Positions 7,794 through 14,823 of a DNA stretch of 41,267 nt are shown here, in pieces. The notes under the pieces were generated by a model, which saw only the letters and a list, made by a program, of their open reading frames with translations, did no database searches and was not told where the DNA came from. Origin of the DNA: a virus; the IMG/VR virus record IMGVR_UViG_3300020176_000032, positions 1-41,267 of that record; one strand, given 5' to 3'. The position numbers were made by a program, and so were the translations under genes. The stretch's first letter is position 1. Each line of letters starts with the position of its first letter.

Positions 7794-8770
7794 TGCCACA
7801 GCTCTTCACGAACAATGCCTGGGGCACGCTGGCCTCACAACTCAACGCGGGTGCCACCAGCCTGGCGCTGACCACGGGCCAAGGCGCCCGCTTCCCCAGC
7901 CCCACGGGCGGGGACTATTTCCTGTTGACGCTGATCGGTCTGACGGGCACCACGGAGACCTCCTGGGAGATCGTCAAATGCACTGCCCGCTCCACCGATA
8001 CCCTGACCATCGTCCGGGCGCAGGAAGGCACCAGCGATGCGACCTGGGCCGTCGGTACCAGGGTAGAGCTGCGGGTCACTGCGGCCCCCCTGGCGGACCT
8101 GGGCCAGATCACCACCCTGGCCAAGACCGACAGCAATTTCATCGTCGGGGATGGGAGCAAATGGGTGGCGGAGTCGGGCGCGACCGCCCGGACCAGTTTG
8201 GGCTTGGGCACCGCCGCCACGACAGCGAGCACTGACTACGCCCCTGCTGCCAAAGGCGTTACCAACGGCGACAGTCACAACCACGACGGCGGCGACGGGG
8301 CGCAGATCGCGTATTCAAGCCTGTCGGGGAAGCCGTCCGTCGGCAAAATTTTACAAGTGGTGCAGGCGTCTGGTCCATCTAGCGAAGTGGATGTCTCGTC
8401 GGATAGTTGGTCCAGTCTAAACCTGTCTGCGAGTATCACGCCATCCGCTGCCAGCAGTAAGGTTTTAGTGCTGGTGTCGATACCAATTAACCTTTACAAC
8501 TATTCGTCCGCTACGACGCTAAAAGGCCAAATGAGACTGTTGCGCGCGAGCACAGAACTAATACAGCAAGCGGCATTTCCTTACCTGTATATTAATTCAG
8601 CCGTCGCTAAAGAGTACAACATCCCCTATTCATGCGTCTATCTCGATTCGCCTAGCACGACAAGCTCAACGACGTATAGCCTTGAAGGAAGACGAGGCAA
8701 TGCTGACACGTCTCTGTATCTTGGTACAAATAATGTTGGCACCATCACGTTACTGGAGGTTGCGGCATGA
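7793..8770 (+). CDS. Tail fibre protein with a mosaic C-terminal tip
   Basis: The 325-residue protein has three parts. The N-terminal domain (1-115) reads as a beta attachment domain (LFTNNAWGTLASQL...SWEIVKCTARS). A short shaft contains TARTSLGLGTAATTA, then HNHDGGDGAQIAYSSLSGKP, both common in phage tail fibres. The tip (about 185-325) follows a known fibre-tip pattern (ITPSAASSKVLVLV, then VYLDSPSTTSSTTYSLEGRR, ending ITLLEVAA). The tip DNA from about 8340 is visibly AT-richer than the rest, a sign of module exchange. Probable role: host receptor binding. Confidence 0.8.
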   Translation: MPQLFTNNAWGTLASQLNAGATSLALTTGQGARFPSPTGGDYFLLTLIGLTGTTETSWEIVKCTARSTDTLTIVRAQEGTSDATWAVGTRVELRVTAAPLADLGQITTLAKTDSNFIVGDGSKWVAESGATARTSLGLGTAATTASTDYAPAAKGVTNGDSHNHDGGDGAQIAYSSLSGKPSVGKILQVVQASGPSSEVDVSSDSWSSLNLSASITPSAASSKVLVLVSIPINLYNYSSATTLKGQMRLLRASTELIQQAAFPYLYINSAVAKEYNIPYSCVYLDSPSTTSSTTYSLEGRRGNADTSLYLGTNNVGTITLLEVAA

Positions 8771-9291
8771 TTTCCACCGATGACATTCGGTTGAGCGAGG
8801 TGTTGCGGTACCTCCGTCCCGACGTTGGGTTCGCGTTAAACGGTTCGATTATTACAATTTGGGAGTCTGACAGTCCTCCACCGACCGCACCGGAGATTGA
8901 CGCCGCTCGGTTGATACTGCGGCGCAATCGACTGCACGCCGCACGCCGCGCCGCCCGCACCAACGCCGAGACCGGCGGCTTCGTCTTCGCTGACCATGCG
9001 GTAGACTCAGACCGTGATTCAATCCTACGTATCGGCAATGCGGCCACCACGGCTCTGACCGCCAGCATTTCCCAGGCGCCTTTCGCTACCGTGTGGACCT
9101 GTGCCGACGAGTATCAAATGGAACTGGACGCGGCAGGTGTCATGGCGTTACAGGCCGCCCTGTCCGCTCACGGCATCGCCTGTCATCTTCGCAGCCAAGA
9201 ACTAAAGGCACTGATTGACGCGCCCGACGCGGATCTTGATGCTGTCGGGTTGTTGATTGATACCGGCTGGCCCTTGGGGTCTACCACCTAA
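8767..9291 (+). CDS. Tail fibre accessory protein (DUF4376-like)
   Basis: This 174-residue protein overlaps the fibre gene by 4 bases (ATGA). Residues 5-40 (LSEVLRYLRPDVGFALNGSI, then ITIWESD) resemble the XkdW-type N-terminal segment. The remainder (about 60-165) resembles the DUF4376 pattern: a helix of RRNRLHAARRAARTNAETGG, then WTCADEYQMELDAAGVMALQ, then a final helical hairpin. Such proteins are encoded directly after fibre genes and probably help fibre folding or attachment. No enzymatic role is expected. Confidence 0.7.
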   Translation: MISTDDIRLSEVLRYLRPDVGFALNGSIITIWESDSPPPTAPEIDAARLILRRNRLHAARRAARTNAETGGFVFADHAVDSDRDSILRIGNAATTALTASISQAPFATVWTCADEYQMELDAAGVMALQAALSAHGIACHLRSQELKALIDAPDADLDAVGLLIDTGWPLGSTT

Positions 9292-9310
9292 TCCCTACGA
9301 GTGCATAATC

Positions 9311-9580
9311 ATGGCCACTACCAATCCCTCCCTGACCTCTGCATGGGGTAAAATCGTGGACGCGGGCGATGAGTTTTTCTTGTCGTTGCCCTTTTCCAAT
9401 CGTACCAGTATCGAGGTTGCCATCAGTGATACCGCTGTGGTTCCTACTGTGCAAGGGCATATCTTGCGGGGAGATCAATTTGAATCGGTTAGCCGAACCA
9501 TGTTGGGACCTGGACATGTTTATGCCCGTTCTCAGGCAGGAACTTTCACCGTGACATTAACCGCCTGGACGCCGAGCTAA
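9311..9580 (+). CDS. Small beta-rich phage protein
   Basis: The 89-residue protein starts at the ATG at 9311; the in-frame ATG at 9257 lies inside the previous gene. It is strand-rich (SIEVAISDTAVVPTVQGHIL) and ends TVTLTAWTPS, suggesting a single beta sandwich. It lies between fibre-accessory and other virion genes, so a minor virion role is likely. No family is recognised. Confidence 0.6.
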   Translation: MATTNPSLTSAWGKIVDAGDEFFLSLPFSNRTSIEVAISDTAVVPTVQGHILRGDQFESVSRTMLGPGHVYARSQAGTFTVTLTAWTPS

Positions 9581-9582
9581 TT

Positions 9583-9744
9583 ATGGCCTCCTTAACTCGT
9601 CTCACTAACCTTCTGCGTCACTATCGCTCCTTCTGGGTGACAGTTCCGTATGATCCTGACGACACCGCGACGGTGGAATATCGCACGGCGGATGGAATCT
9701 ACTATCGTACCAATGACGGTGTTTATTGCAGTACAGGGGCCTGA
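9583..9744 (+). CDS. Small hypothetical protein, 53 residues
   Basis: The frame starts 2 bases after the previous stop and ends in TGATG, overlapping the next gene's start. It encodes a basic N-terminus (MASLTRLTNLLRHYRSF) followed by a Tyr/Thr/Asp-rich segment with two similar strands (ATVEYRTADG and IYYRTNDGVY). The frame fills a gap that would otherwise be empty between tightly packed genes, which supports it. Function is unknown. Confidence 0.55.
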   Translation: MASLTRLTNLLRHYRSFWVTVPYDPDDTATVEYRTADGIYYRTNDGVYCSTGA

Positions 9745-9746
9745 TG

Positions 9747-10439
9747 ATGCCAGCTTATACCAGTCCAACCATCGCCAATGGCGCCGCCGTTGATGCCGCC
9801 TTAGGCAAAGCCCTGACCGCCGTCCAGCCCCAAGCTGGCGCGGTCAAGCTGGGTGGTGAAACGGCCTATCTGAACATAGCCGCCGATGGCACGCCGACCC
9901 TGGTGGGCAATGCGACCGTCTGGGATGATCTGCTACCCACAACCTACATTCAACTGACTGGCAATTCGGCGCCGAATATCACCCTCGTGGGCAATTCGTC
10001 GGTCCTGCGGGCGCAAGAATTTCCCAACAGTTCGGCCAACGAGGAGATGAATGCCGTCTGGCAGCTTATCCATGCCGCCAAAGTTGGCGCAGCTTTTGTA
10101 CCGCACCTACACCTTTATGTGCCCGACGACGTTACGGGAGGGGATATCGTTTTCCAGATGGTCTACCGATTTTCGCCCATTGACGGCACAGGTGGCGCTG
10201 ACAGTTCAGCGGTCTATGGGACCATTACCCGGGCGGCCAATGCCGGTATCAATGGCAACGCCATCCTCGCCTTCGCGCCAATCACCCCAACTAACGCGAC
10301 CATTAGCTCGATGTTTCACGCCCAGTTCAAGCGCGTCCAGGGCGGTGCCGATACTTTCGGCGGCACCTGCTGGCTGTTGAGTGCAGACCTGCACATCGAG
10401 ATGGATGCGCTGGGCTCAAAGGAAGAATATGCCAAATAA
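9747..10439 (+). CDS. Virion structural protein, beta-rich
   Basis: This 230-residue protein can start at the ATG at 9747 or at the adjacent ATG at 9744, which overlaps the previous stop. The N-terminus is Ala-rich and helical (ANGAAVDAALGKALTA). A central VWDDLLPTTYIQLTG region follows, then a jelly-roll-like domain with HLHLYVPDDVTGGDIVFQM and AQFKRVQGG. Similar domains occur in phage fibre or spike-associated proteins located near fibre genes. No catalytic residues are recognised. Confidence 0.65.
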   Translation: MPAYTSPTIANGAAVDAALGKALTAVQPQAGAVKLGGETAYLNIAADGTPTLVGNATVWDDLLPTTYIQLTGNSAPNITLVGNSSVLRAQEFPNSSANEEMNAVWQLIHAAKVGAAFVPHLHLYVPDDVTGGDIVFQMVYRFSPIDGTGGADSSAVYGTITRAANAGINGNAILAFAPITPTNATISSMFHAQFKRVQGGADTFGGTCWLLSADLHIEMDALGSKEEYAK

Positions 10440-10533
10440 GCCTGAGTCCGGTTTCCCCCGCTGGCATGATTATGTGATGGCGTATATCGCCCTGCTGATC
10501 GTTATCACGATCGGCCTGGAGTTTGTCCGATGA
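10429..10533 (+). CDS. Small single-span membrane protein (holin candidate)
   Basis: A 34-residue protein starting inside the end of the preceding gene, behind AAGGA. After a polar N-terminus (MPNKPESGFPRWHDYV) there is one hydrophobic span (MAYIALLIVITIGL) and a short basic end. Its stop overlaps the next start (ATGA). It lies two genes upstream of the endolysin. Tiny membrane proteins here commonly act as holins or pinholins; that role is inferred. Confidence 0.55.
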   Translation: MPNKPESGFPRWHDYVMAYIALLIVITIGLEFVR

Positions 10534-10631
10534 TTGGCCACCTCATCATGGGCGCGTCCATGACCTGGCTGGCCGTGACTAGCAGCCTCTGGGCCGCGTC
10601 AATTGTCTTCGCTTTGGGGTCCCGGCTGTGA
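10530..10631 (+). CDS. Small membrane protein next to endolysin (holin candidate)
   Basis: A 33-residue protein overlapping its neighbours by 4 bases at its start and 1 base at its end. Residues 11-30 form one hydrophobic segment (MTWLAVTSSLWAASIVFALG) ending in a basic SRL. It directly precedes the endolysin start and overlaps the upstream mini membrane protein, so the two may form a holin/antiholin-like pair. No sequence family is recognised. Confidence 0.55.
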   Translation: MIGHLIMGASMTWLAVTSSLWAASIVFALGSRL

Positions 10632-11170
10632 TGCCCACGAAGCCATTGGCCTGGGGTGCCAGGGTCAGCCAGCCCTTTAGGGATCGGGTCTATCGGCTGT
10701 GCGGGGAGCTGTCATGGAGCGAGGATCATGCGAGTTGGCTGATGTCCTGTATGGCACTGGAGACGGGGCGCACATTCAGCCCCTCCGTGAAGAACCCAGG
10801 CAGCAGCGCGGTTGGCCTAGTGCAGTTCCTCGAAAGGACGGCGCAGTACATCGGCACCTCTACCGCTGCACTCAGGAAGATGAGCGCGGTTGAGCAACTG
10901 GACTATGTTCAGCGTTACCTGGCCCCGTATTCGCCGCGCATTCGCTCCCTAGAAGACATGTACCTGTCGATCCTGTGGCCAACCGCCGTCGGCAAGCCGC
11001 TCGACCTGGTGCTGTGGCGCAAGGGCGACCCCATCTACAAGGCCAACAAGGGCCTCGATGCCAACAAGAACGGCAGCATCACGAAACGCGAAGCGGCACA
11101 AAAGGTCCGCGATCTATTAACCGATGGCCTGAAGCCCGGCAATGTGTGGACGCCCGGGGGGTACGTATGA
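10631..11170 (+). CDS. Endolysin, SLT/lysozyme-like, with an EF-hand-like loop
   Basis: The 179-residue protein starts at the ATG overlapping the previous stop (TGATG). It has a lysozyme-like helical core: Glu44 in MALETGRTFSPSVKNPGSSA is the likely general acid, followed by VGLVQFLERTAQYIG, as in transglycosylase/goose-lysozyme folds. LDANKNGSITKREAAQKV near residue 140 matches an EF-hand Ca-binding loop (D-x-N-x-N-G-x-I-x-x-x-E). There is no signal peptide, so export would depend on a holin. It degrades peptidoglycan at lysis. Confidence 0.85.
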   Translation: MPTKPLAWGARVSQPFRDRVYRLCGELSWSEDHASWLMSCMALETGRTFSPSVKNPGSSAVGLVQFLERTAQYIGTSTAALRKMSAVEQLDYVQRYLAPYSPRIRSLEDMYLSILWPTAVGKPLDLVLWRKGDPIYKANKGLDANKNGSITKREAAQKVRDLLTDGLKPGNVWTPGGYV

Positions 11171-11334
11171 GCGAGCGGTCCGACGATTTTCGACCTTGGT
11201 ACCTGGTACCCGTCTTCGTAATTGGCGGCCTGCTGTTCTATGCGGGGCTGTTTTTGGCCGCTCTAGGCGTTGCGCTCGGCTATGGCTATTGGGAATGGAT
11301 TCGTTTCTGGTATGACGCGAGGGATATGCTGTGA
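11167..11334 (+). CDS. Small membrane protein in the lysis block
   Basis: The 55-residue protein overlaps the endolysin stop by 4 bases. A polar N-terminus (MSERSDDFRPWY) precedes one long or two short hydrophobic spans (about 13-42) with several Gly residues (GGLLFYAGLFLAALGVALGY), then WEWIRFWYDARDML. Immediate coupling to the endolysin suggests a holin or antiholin; Gly-zipper spans oligomerise in such proteins. Function is inferred from position. Confidence 0.55.
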   Translation: MSERSDDFRPWYLVPVFVIGGLLFYAGLFLAALGVALGYGYWEWIRFWYDARDML

Positions 11335-11534
11335 CCCGCGCTAAAATTCGCGACCTCGAACGGCAACTGCGTGATGTCAAGTCGGTATTGGCTGCGTCCG
11401 TTGCTGGAATTGATGAGTATTGGCTGATGAGCGATGAAGCCCAGGATGTTTTAGAAGGGCTAGATCGCATATTTGGCGATGGGCCAATAACTAAGACACA
11501 AGACGGCATTCTGTCGGTAGGCAAACGTGACTAG
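11331..11534 (+). CDS. Small helical protein in the lysis block
   Basis: This 67-residue protein starts with GTG at 11331 and overlaps the genes on both sides. The first half is an amphipathic helix or coiled coil (IRDLERQLRDVKSVLAASVA). The second half is acidic (EAQDVLEGLDRIFGDG). No membrane segment is present. Tight coupling in the lysis block is the only functional hint; it is otherwise unrecognised. Confidence 0.5.
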   Translation: MTRAKIRDLERQLRDVKSVLAASVAGIDEYWLMSDEAQDVLEGLDRIFGDGPITKTQDGILSVGKRD

Positions 11535-11997
11535 AGCTGAAACCCGCTCCCTGCAACATGCCTTCAACGAGTCCGGTTTCGCCTATCAGATCCTGGGGGG
11601 GCCGCTGGACGAGGACGGTATCTATGGCCCTGCTACGGACCGTGTACACCGCGCCTGGCTCGATCGGGACACGGCCATACCTACCGTCACCCCGCCCCCT
11701 GCTAAGCCGTGGTGGGCCTCTCGTGCGGTCATGGGGCTATTGGCTACGGTTATCGCCGCCGCTGCTGGGCGCATGGGCTGGGAAATCGCCGATGATCAGA
11801 TTACAAGCCTGCTCCTCCAGGTCGTTGAGGTGGGCGGATTGGCCGTCGCCGCCTGGGGAACCATCCAGCGCAAGGGGGGTATTGATTGTACCCTGGTCGC
11901 TCGTCTGCCTGGCGGTCGTGATGTCCGGCTGCCAGTGCGGCCCCACCGCCAAAGCAACCCCGACGGAGACCCACGGGGCGCCTTTCGGGATCTCTGA
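11527..11997 (+). CDS. Peptidoglycan-binding-like protein with a membrane segment
   Basis: The 156-residue protein starts with GTG at 11527. Residues 5-45 (RSLQHAFNESGFAYQILGGP, then LDEDGIYGPATDRVHRAWL) match the repeat-like pattern of peptidoglycan-binding domains, where G-x-YGP-x-T is typical. A Pro linker leads to KPWWASRAVMGLLATVIAAA and a second hydrophobic stretch (QVVEVGGLAVAAWG). This PG-binding plus transmembrane arrangement occurs in phage holin-like lysis proteins. The final 38 codons overlap a lipoprotein frame and are unlike the rest. Confidence 0.65.
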   Translation: MTRAETRSLQHAFNESGFAYQILGGPLDEDGIYGPATDRVHRAWLDRDTAIPTVTPPPAKPWWASRAVMGLLATVIAAAAGRMGWEIADDQITSLLLQVVEVGGLAVAAWGTIQRKGGIDCTLVARLPGGRDVRLPVRPHRQSNPDGDPRGAFRDL

Positions 11998-12037
11998 ATT
12001 TATGCTTGGCATACGTTGCCAGGAGAAAGTGAAATGA
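11882..12037 (+). CDS. Nested lipoprotein, candidate outer spanin (Rz1-like)
   Basis: This 51-residue frame begins at a TTG (11882), with a run of AAGGGGGG just upstream, and lies in another frame across the end of the preceding gene. It opens with a signal-like stretch (MIVPWSLVCLAVVMSGC) ending in a lipobox whose Cys17 would be lipidated. The mature 35 residues are polar and Pro/Thr-rich. Its stop overlaps the next ATG by 4 bases, a junction style used throughout this region, which supports it being real. An o-spanin would disrupt the outer membrane at lysis. The non-ATG start is the weak point. Confidence 0.55.
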   Translation: MIVPWSLVCLAVVMSGCQCGPTAKATPTETHGAPFGISEFMLGIRCQEKVK

Positions 12038-12273
12038 ATTGGTTGACCACCGTTAACACCGTTCTGCAACTGCTGCCCAGCATCATTGCCGCGATCAAGG
12101 CCATCGAGGAAGCCATTCCCGGCAAGGGCCTGGGCGAGCAAAAGCTGACCGCGATTCGTGAAATTCTCGAAGCGGCCTCCAGCCAGGTAACCGCCCTATG
12201 GCCCATCATCGAGAAAGCCATCGGCATCCTCGTCGGGCTGTTCAACAAAACCGGTACGTTCGCCAAGGGCTGA
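12034..12273 (+). CDS. Small amphipathic phage protein, lysis-block type
   Basis: This 79-residue protein uses the ATG at 12034, which overlaps the lipoprotein stop; AGGAGAAAGTGAA lies just upstream. It reads as helices with small hydrophobic stretches (VLQLLPSIIAAIKAIEEAIP, then ALWPIIEKAIGILVGLF) separated by a Gly/Lys-rich turn (GKGLGEQK). Proteins with this pattern occur widely near phage lysis genes without known function. It may associate with membranes. Confidence 0.6.
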   Translation: MNWLTTVNTVLQLLPSIIAAIKAIEEAIPGKGLGEQKLTAIREILEAASSQVTALWPIIEKAIGILVGLFNKTGTFAKG

Positions 12274-12276
12274 GCC

Positions 12277-12459
12277 GTGGATAAGCCAGCGGACGATACG
12301 CGATACGATCAGCTCTGTGCTGACGTTGACCGGCTAAAGGCGGAGGTGGCCCTGCTGCGCCAGGAGTTGTCTTATCTGCGCCCCGTTCCGTCGCTGTGGC
12401 CAATCCAGCCGTTCGTCATTCCACAAGTCACTTGTGCCGGTGCTTCCAGTGAAAAGTGA
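12277..12459 (+). CDS. Small coiled-coil protein
   Basis: A 60-residue protein starting with GTG 3 bases after the previous stop. Residues 9-34 form a heptad-like coiled coil (YDQLCADVDRLKAEVALLRQ). A Pro-rich tail follows (PVPSLWPIQPFVIPQ). It overlaps the next membrane protein gene. No family is recognised; it might pair with that protein, whose N-terminus is also charged and helical. Confidence 0.5.
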   Translation: MDKPADDTRYDQLCADVDRLKAEVALLRQELSYLRPVPSLWPIQPFVIPQVTCAGASSEK

Positions 12460-12700
12460 CGACGACACCGACGCCCAGGTTAAGACCTTGCTCCACGAGC
12501 ACCGTATCGGGCGCCTGGAAGAGTCTGATGGCCGCCAGTGGGACAAGATCCGGGATCATTCGAGCTGGTTTCAGGAGCTTCATATCACCATTAAACTGGT
12601 CAAGATCGGTATCGGCTTTTTATCCATTCTCGGCTTGGCAGTCGTGGTTTGGGTGCGCGGTGGCTGGGAAGCTCTGGCCGCATTAATTATAGGTAGATGA
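12449..12700 (+). CDS. XhlA-like small membrane protein
   Basis: This 83-residue protein starts at GTG 12449, inside the previous gene's end; GTG 12434 is an alternative. The N-terminal part is charged and helical (LLHEHRIGRLEESDGRQWDK). It is followed by a single transmembrane segment (IGIGFLSILGLAVVVWV) and a short tail. This coiled-coil-plus-single-span layout resembles haemolysin XhlA-type proteins that help phage lysis. It ends in ATGA overlapping the next gene. Confidence 0.55.
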   Translation: MKSDDDTDAQVKTLLHEHRIGRLEESDGRQWDKIRDHSSWFQELHITIKLVKIGIGFLSILGLAVVVWVRGGWEALAALIIGR

Positions 12701-13023
12701 CAATGACACGAGTCGCTATCGTGAGAGAGTGGATGCTGATACTGGCGATTGCGATTGCTGCGGTCGCCATTCTGGCTGGTGGACTGGCGTATCGGCAGGA
12801 GATGATCGAAGACGAAGCTGAGGAAATCACCATCTCCCGGCTGCTGGAGATCGTTGACCACAACCAACAGCTTTTGACCGAACTCAAAACGAAACCCGCC
12901 GCCAGGCCCCTGGCATTTGACGCCTGCGCTGGAACGGATATTGTCGCGGCCTTGCGTAAGCAGGGTGTCGCCATTAAGCCCTTGGAATTTGAAGAGCGGT
13001 GCGCTGCGGCGCGGGCGAAATGA
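12697..13023 (+). CDS. Membrane-anchored protein, inner spanin candidate
   Basis: The 108-residue protein begins by overlapping the previous stop. Residues 12-30 form an N-terminal membrane span (MLILAIAIAAVAILAGGLAY). A long charged helix follows (EMIEDEAEEITISRLLEIVD through NHNQQLLTELKTK) and an Ala/Arg-rich end with two Cys. An N-in anchor with a periplasmic coiled coil is the architecture of i-spanins such as Rz. Together with the lipoprotein at 11882 it could form a two-component spanin; this is inferred. Confidence 0.5.
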   Translation: MTMTRVAIVREWMLILAIAIAAVAILAGGLAYRQEMIEDEAEEITISRLLEIVDHNQQLLTELKTKPAARPLAFDACAGTDIVAALRKQGVAIKPLEFEERCAAARAK

Positions 13024-13026
13024 ACC

Positions 13027-14820
13027 ATGGTGATGATTTCCCAATCGGCGTTCGGTGGCATCGCCCCGAAGACGAGCCCGAAGTACCTGCCACCGACCGG
13101 GGCACAGACGGCCCTCGATGTCGACGTTGACGGGGATAGCGTCAAGCCACTCAAGGGCTTTGGGTCGGTCCTGTCGATTGGAAGCCCGAGCAATATCTTA
13201 CCCAAACCTCTACCGTCGCCCAGCGCGACCATTCAAACGATCTATCGCTTCGGCCAGAGCGAGACGGTCGACACCCGGTACTGGTGCCACTGGTATTGGC
13301 CGGTCCACGTTTGCCGCGGACAGATCGCGGGCGACACCAACGAGTGGACCTTCTACACCGATTACGACGCGACGCTGAACCCGACGGGTTACCCCAAGGC
13401 GACGAACAGCACCCTGATGCTGGCGGCGGGCGGAACGTCACTCCAATATCCAGGCTACTCTCGGCGGTTGGGCCTGACCGCTCCGGCGGCGGCTTGCACC
13501 GCAACACCCCAGACCTACACCCCACCGTCCGGAGTCGACCCGGGTACAAAAGAGACCCGGGTTTACGTCTACACCTACGTCTCAAAAGGCAGTGACGGCT
13601 TCGGGCCGATCCTCACCCAGGAGTCCGCGCCTTCCGCGGTGTCGAACGAGGTGGAGGTCTATACCAGCCAGACCGTCGTCCTAAGCGGGTTCAGCGCCCC
13701 GGCGACGGACGAGGCGGCCACGCACAAGCGCATCTACCGTTCCGTCGGGGGCTCGTTCCTCTTCGTGACTGAAATCTCTATCGCCACGGCGAGTTTCACT
13801 GATAACGTTGAGGTGGACGACGCCGCGGAGACCCTGCCCACCACCGATTACGCCCCGCCCCCGGCGCAGTTGCGGGGCATGATCAACCTGCCTAACGGCA
13901 TGATGGCGGGGCACAAGGGCAACGATTTGTATTTCTGCGTCCCCTACAAGCCCTACGCCTGGCCCGAGACCTATACCCAGACACTGGACTTCCCCGTGGT
14001 AGGCCTGGGGCGGACAGACACGACCCTGGTGGCCTTGACCACTGGGACGCCGTATTTCATCCAGGGGTCTGCACCGGATCTGATGACCGCCACCAAGGCT
14101 GACTTTGAACAGGCGTGCGTCAGCGCCCGGTCCATCGTCTCGCGGCGCAACGCGGTGATCTACGCCAGCCCCGACGGCCTGGTATCTCTAGCCCCGGGCG
14201 GGTCATCCCTGCTGACCCAGGACATCTATGATCGGGAGCAGTGGCAGGCGTTGTCACCGAGCACCCTGCACGCTTACGCCTACGAGAATCAGTACGTCGC
14301 CTTTTTCACCGGCGGCGGGGGGTTCGTCTACGACTTCACCGAAGGCACCTTCACGGTGCATACCATGACCGCGACGGCGGGCTATAACGACCTGCGCAAC
14401 GACAAGCTCTATATCTGCACCACGGCCCGGCAGCTCAAGCCGTGGAATGAGGGCAAGCGACGGGCAGGCACCTTCAAGTCGCGGCGGTACGCCCTGCCCC
14501 AGATTACGGGTTTCTCCTGCGCCCAGGTGGAGGCCGAGTCTTACGGCCCCTATTGCGTGATCGCCAGCGAGATCGACACGACCAAGACCAATGCCTCGGA
14601 TTGCACCAACGCGGGCGGGACCTGGACCTCGCCCACGTTCAAGTGGTGGATCGACCAGACGCTGGTCCACACCCAGACGCTGACCACCCGCGACCCATTC
14701 CGCCTGCCGGCGATTCAGGGGCGGGACTTCGAGTACGAGATTACTGTGCTGGATGAGGTGACCAACGTGGCCATAGCCCAGTCCATGGCAGAAATCGCCA
14801 CCTACCCCGCCACCGAGTAA
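13027..14820 (+). CDS. Tail nozzle-like virion protein
   Basis: A 597-residue beta-rich protein starting 3 bases after the preceding stop. It carries segments typical of short-tailed phage tail/nozzle proteins: QSAFGGIAPKTSPKYLPPTG at the N-terminus, FCVPYKPYAWPETYTQTLDF near residue 310, GLGRTDTTLVALTTGTPYFI, and CVSARSIVSRRNAVIYASPD (about 365-385). No enzymatic motif is visible. The C-terminal region holds ASDCTNAGGTWTSPTF, a short Cys motif also seen in the next protein. It probably forms the distal tube below the adaptors. Confidence 0.7.
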   Translation: MVMISQSAFGGIAPKTSPKYLPPTGAQTALDVDVDGDSVKPLKGFGSVLSIGSPSNILPKPLPSPSATIQTIYRFGQSETVDTRYWCHWYWPVHVCRGQIAGDTNEWTFYTDYDATLNPTGYPKATNSTLMLAAGGTSLQYPGYSRRLGLTAPAAACTATPQTYTPPSGVDPGTKETRVYVYTYVSKGSDGFGPILTQESAPSAVSNEVEVYTSQTVVLSGFSAPATDEAATHKRIYRSVGGSFLFVTEISIATASFTDNVEVDDAAETLPTTDYAPPPAQLRGMINLPNGMMAGHKGNDLYFCVPYKPYAWPETYTQTLDFPVVGLGRTDTTLVALTTGTPYFIQGSAPDLMTATKADFEQACVSARSIVSRRNAVIYASPDGLVSLAPGGSSLLTQDIYDREQWQALSPSTLHAYAYENQYVAFFTGGGGFVYDFTEGTFTVHTMTATAGYNDLRNDKLYICTTARQLKPWNEGKRRAGTFKSRRYALPQITGFSCAQVEAESYGPYCVIASEIDTTKTNASDCTNAGGTWTSPTFKWWIDQTLVHTQTLTTRDPFRLPAIQGRDFEYEITVLDEVTNVAIAQSMAEIATYPATE

Positions 14821-14823
14821 CCC

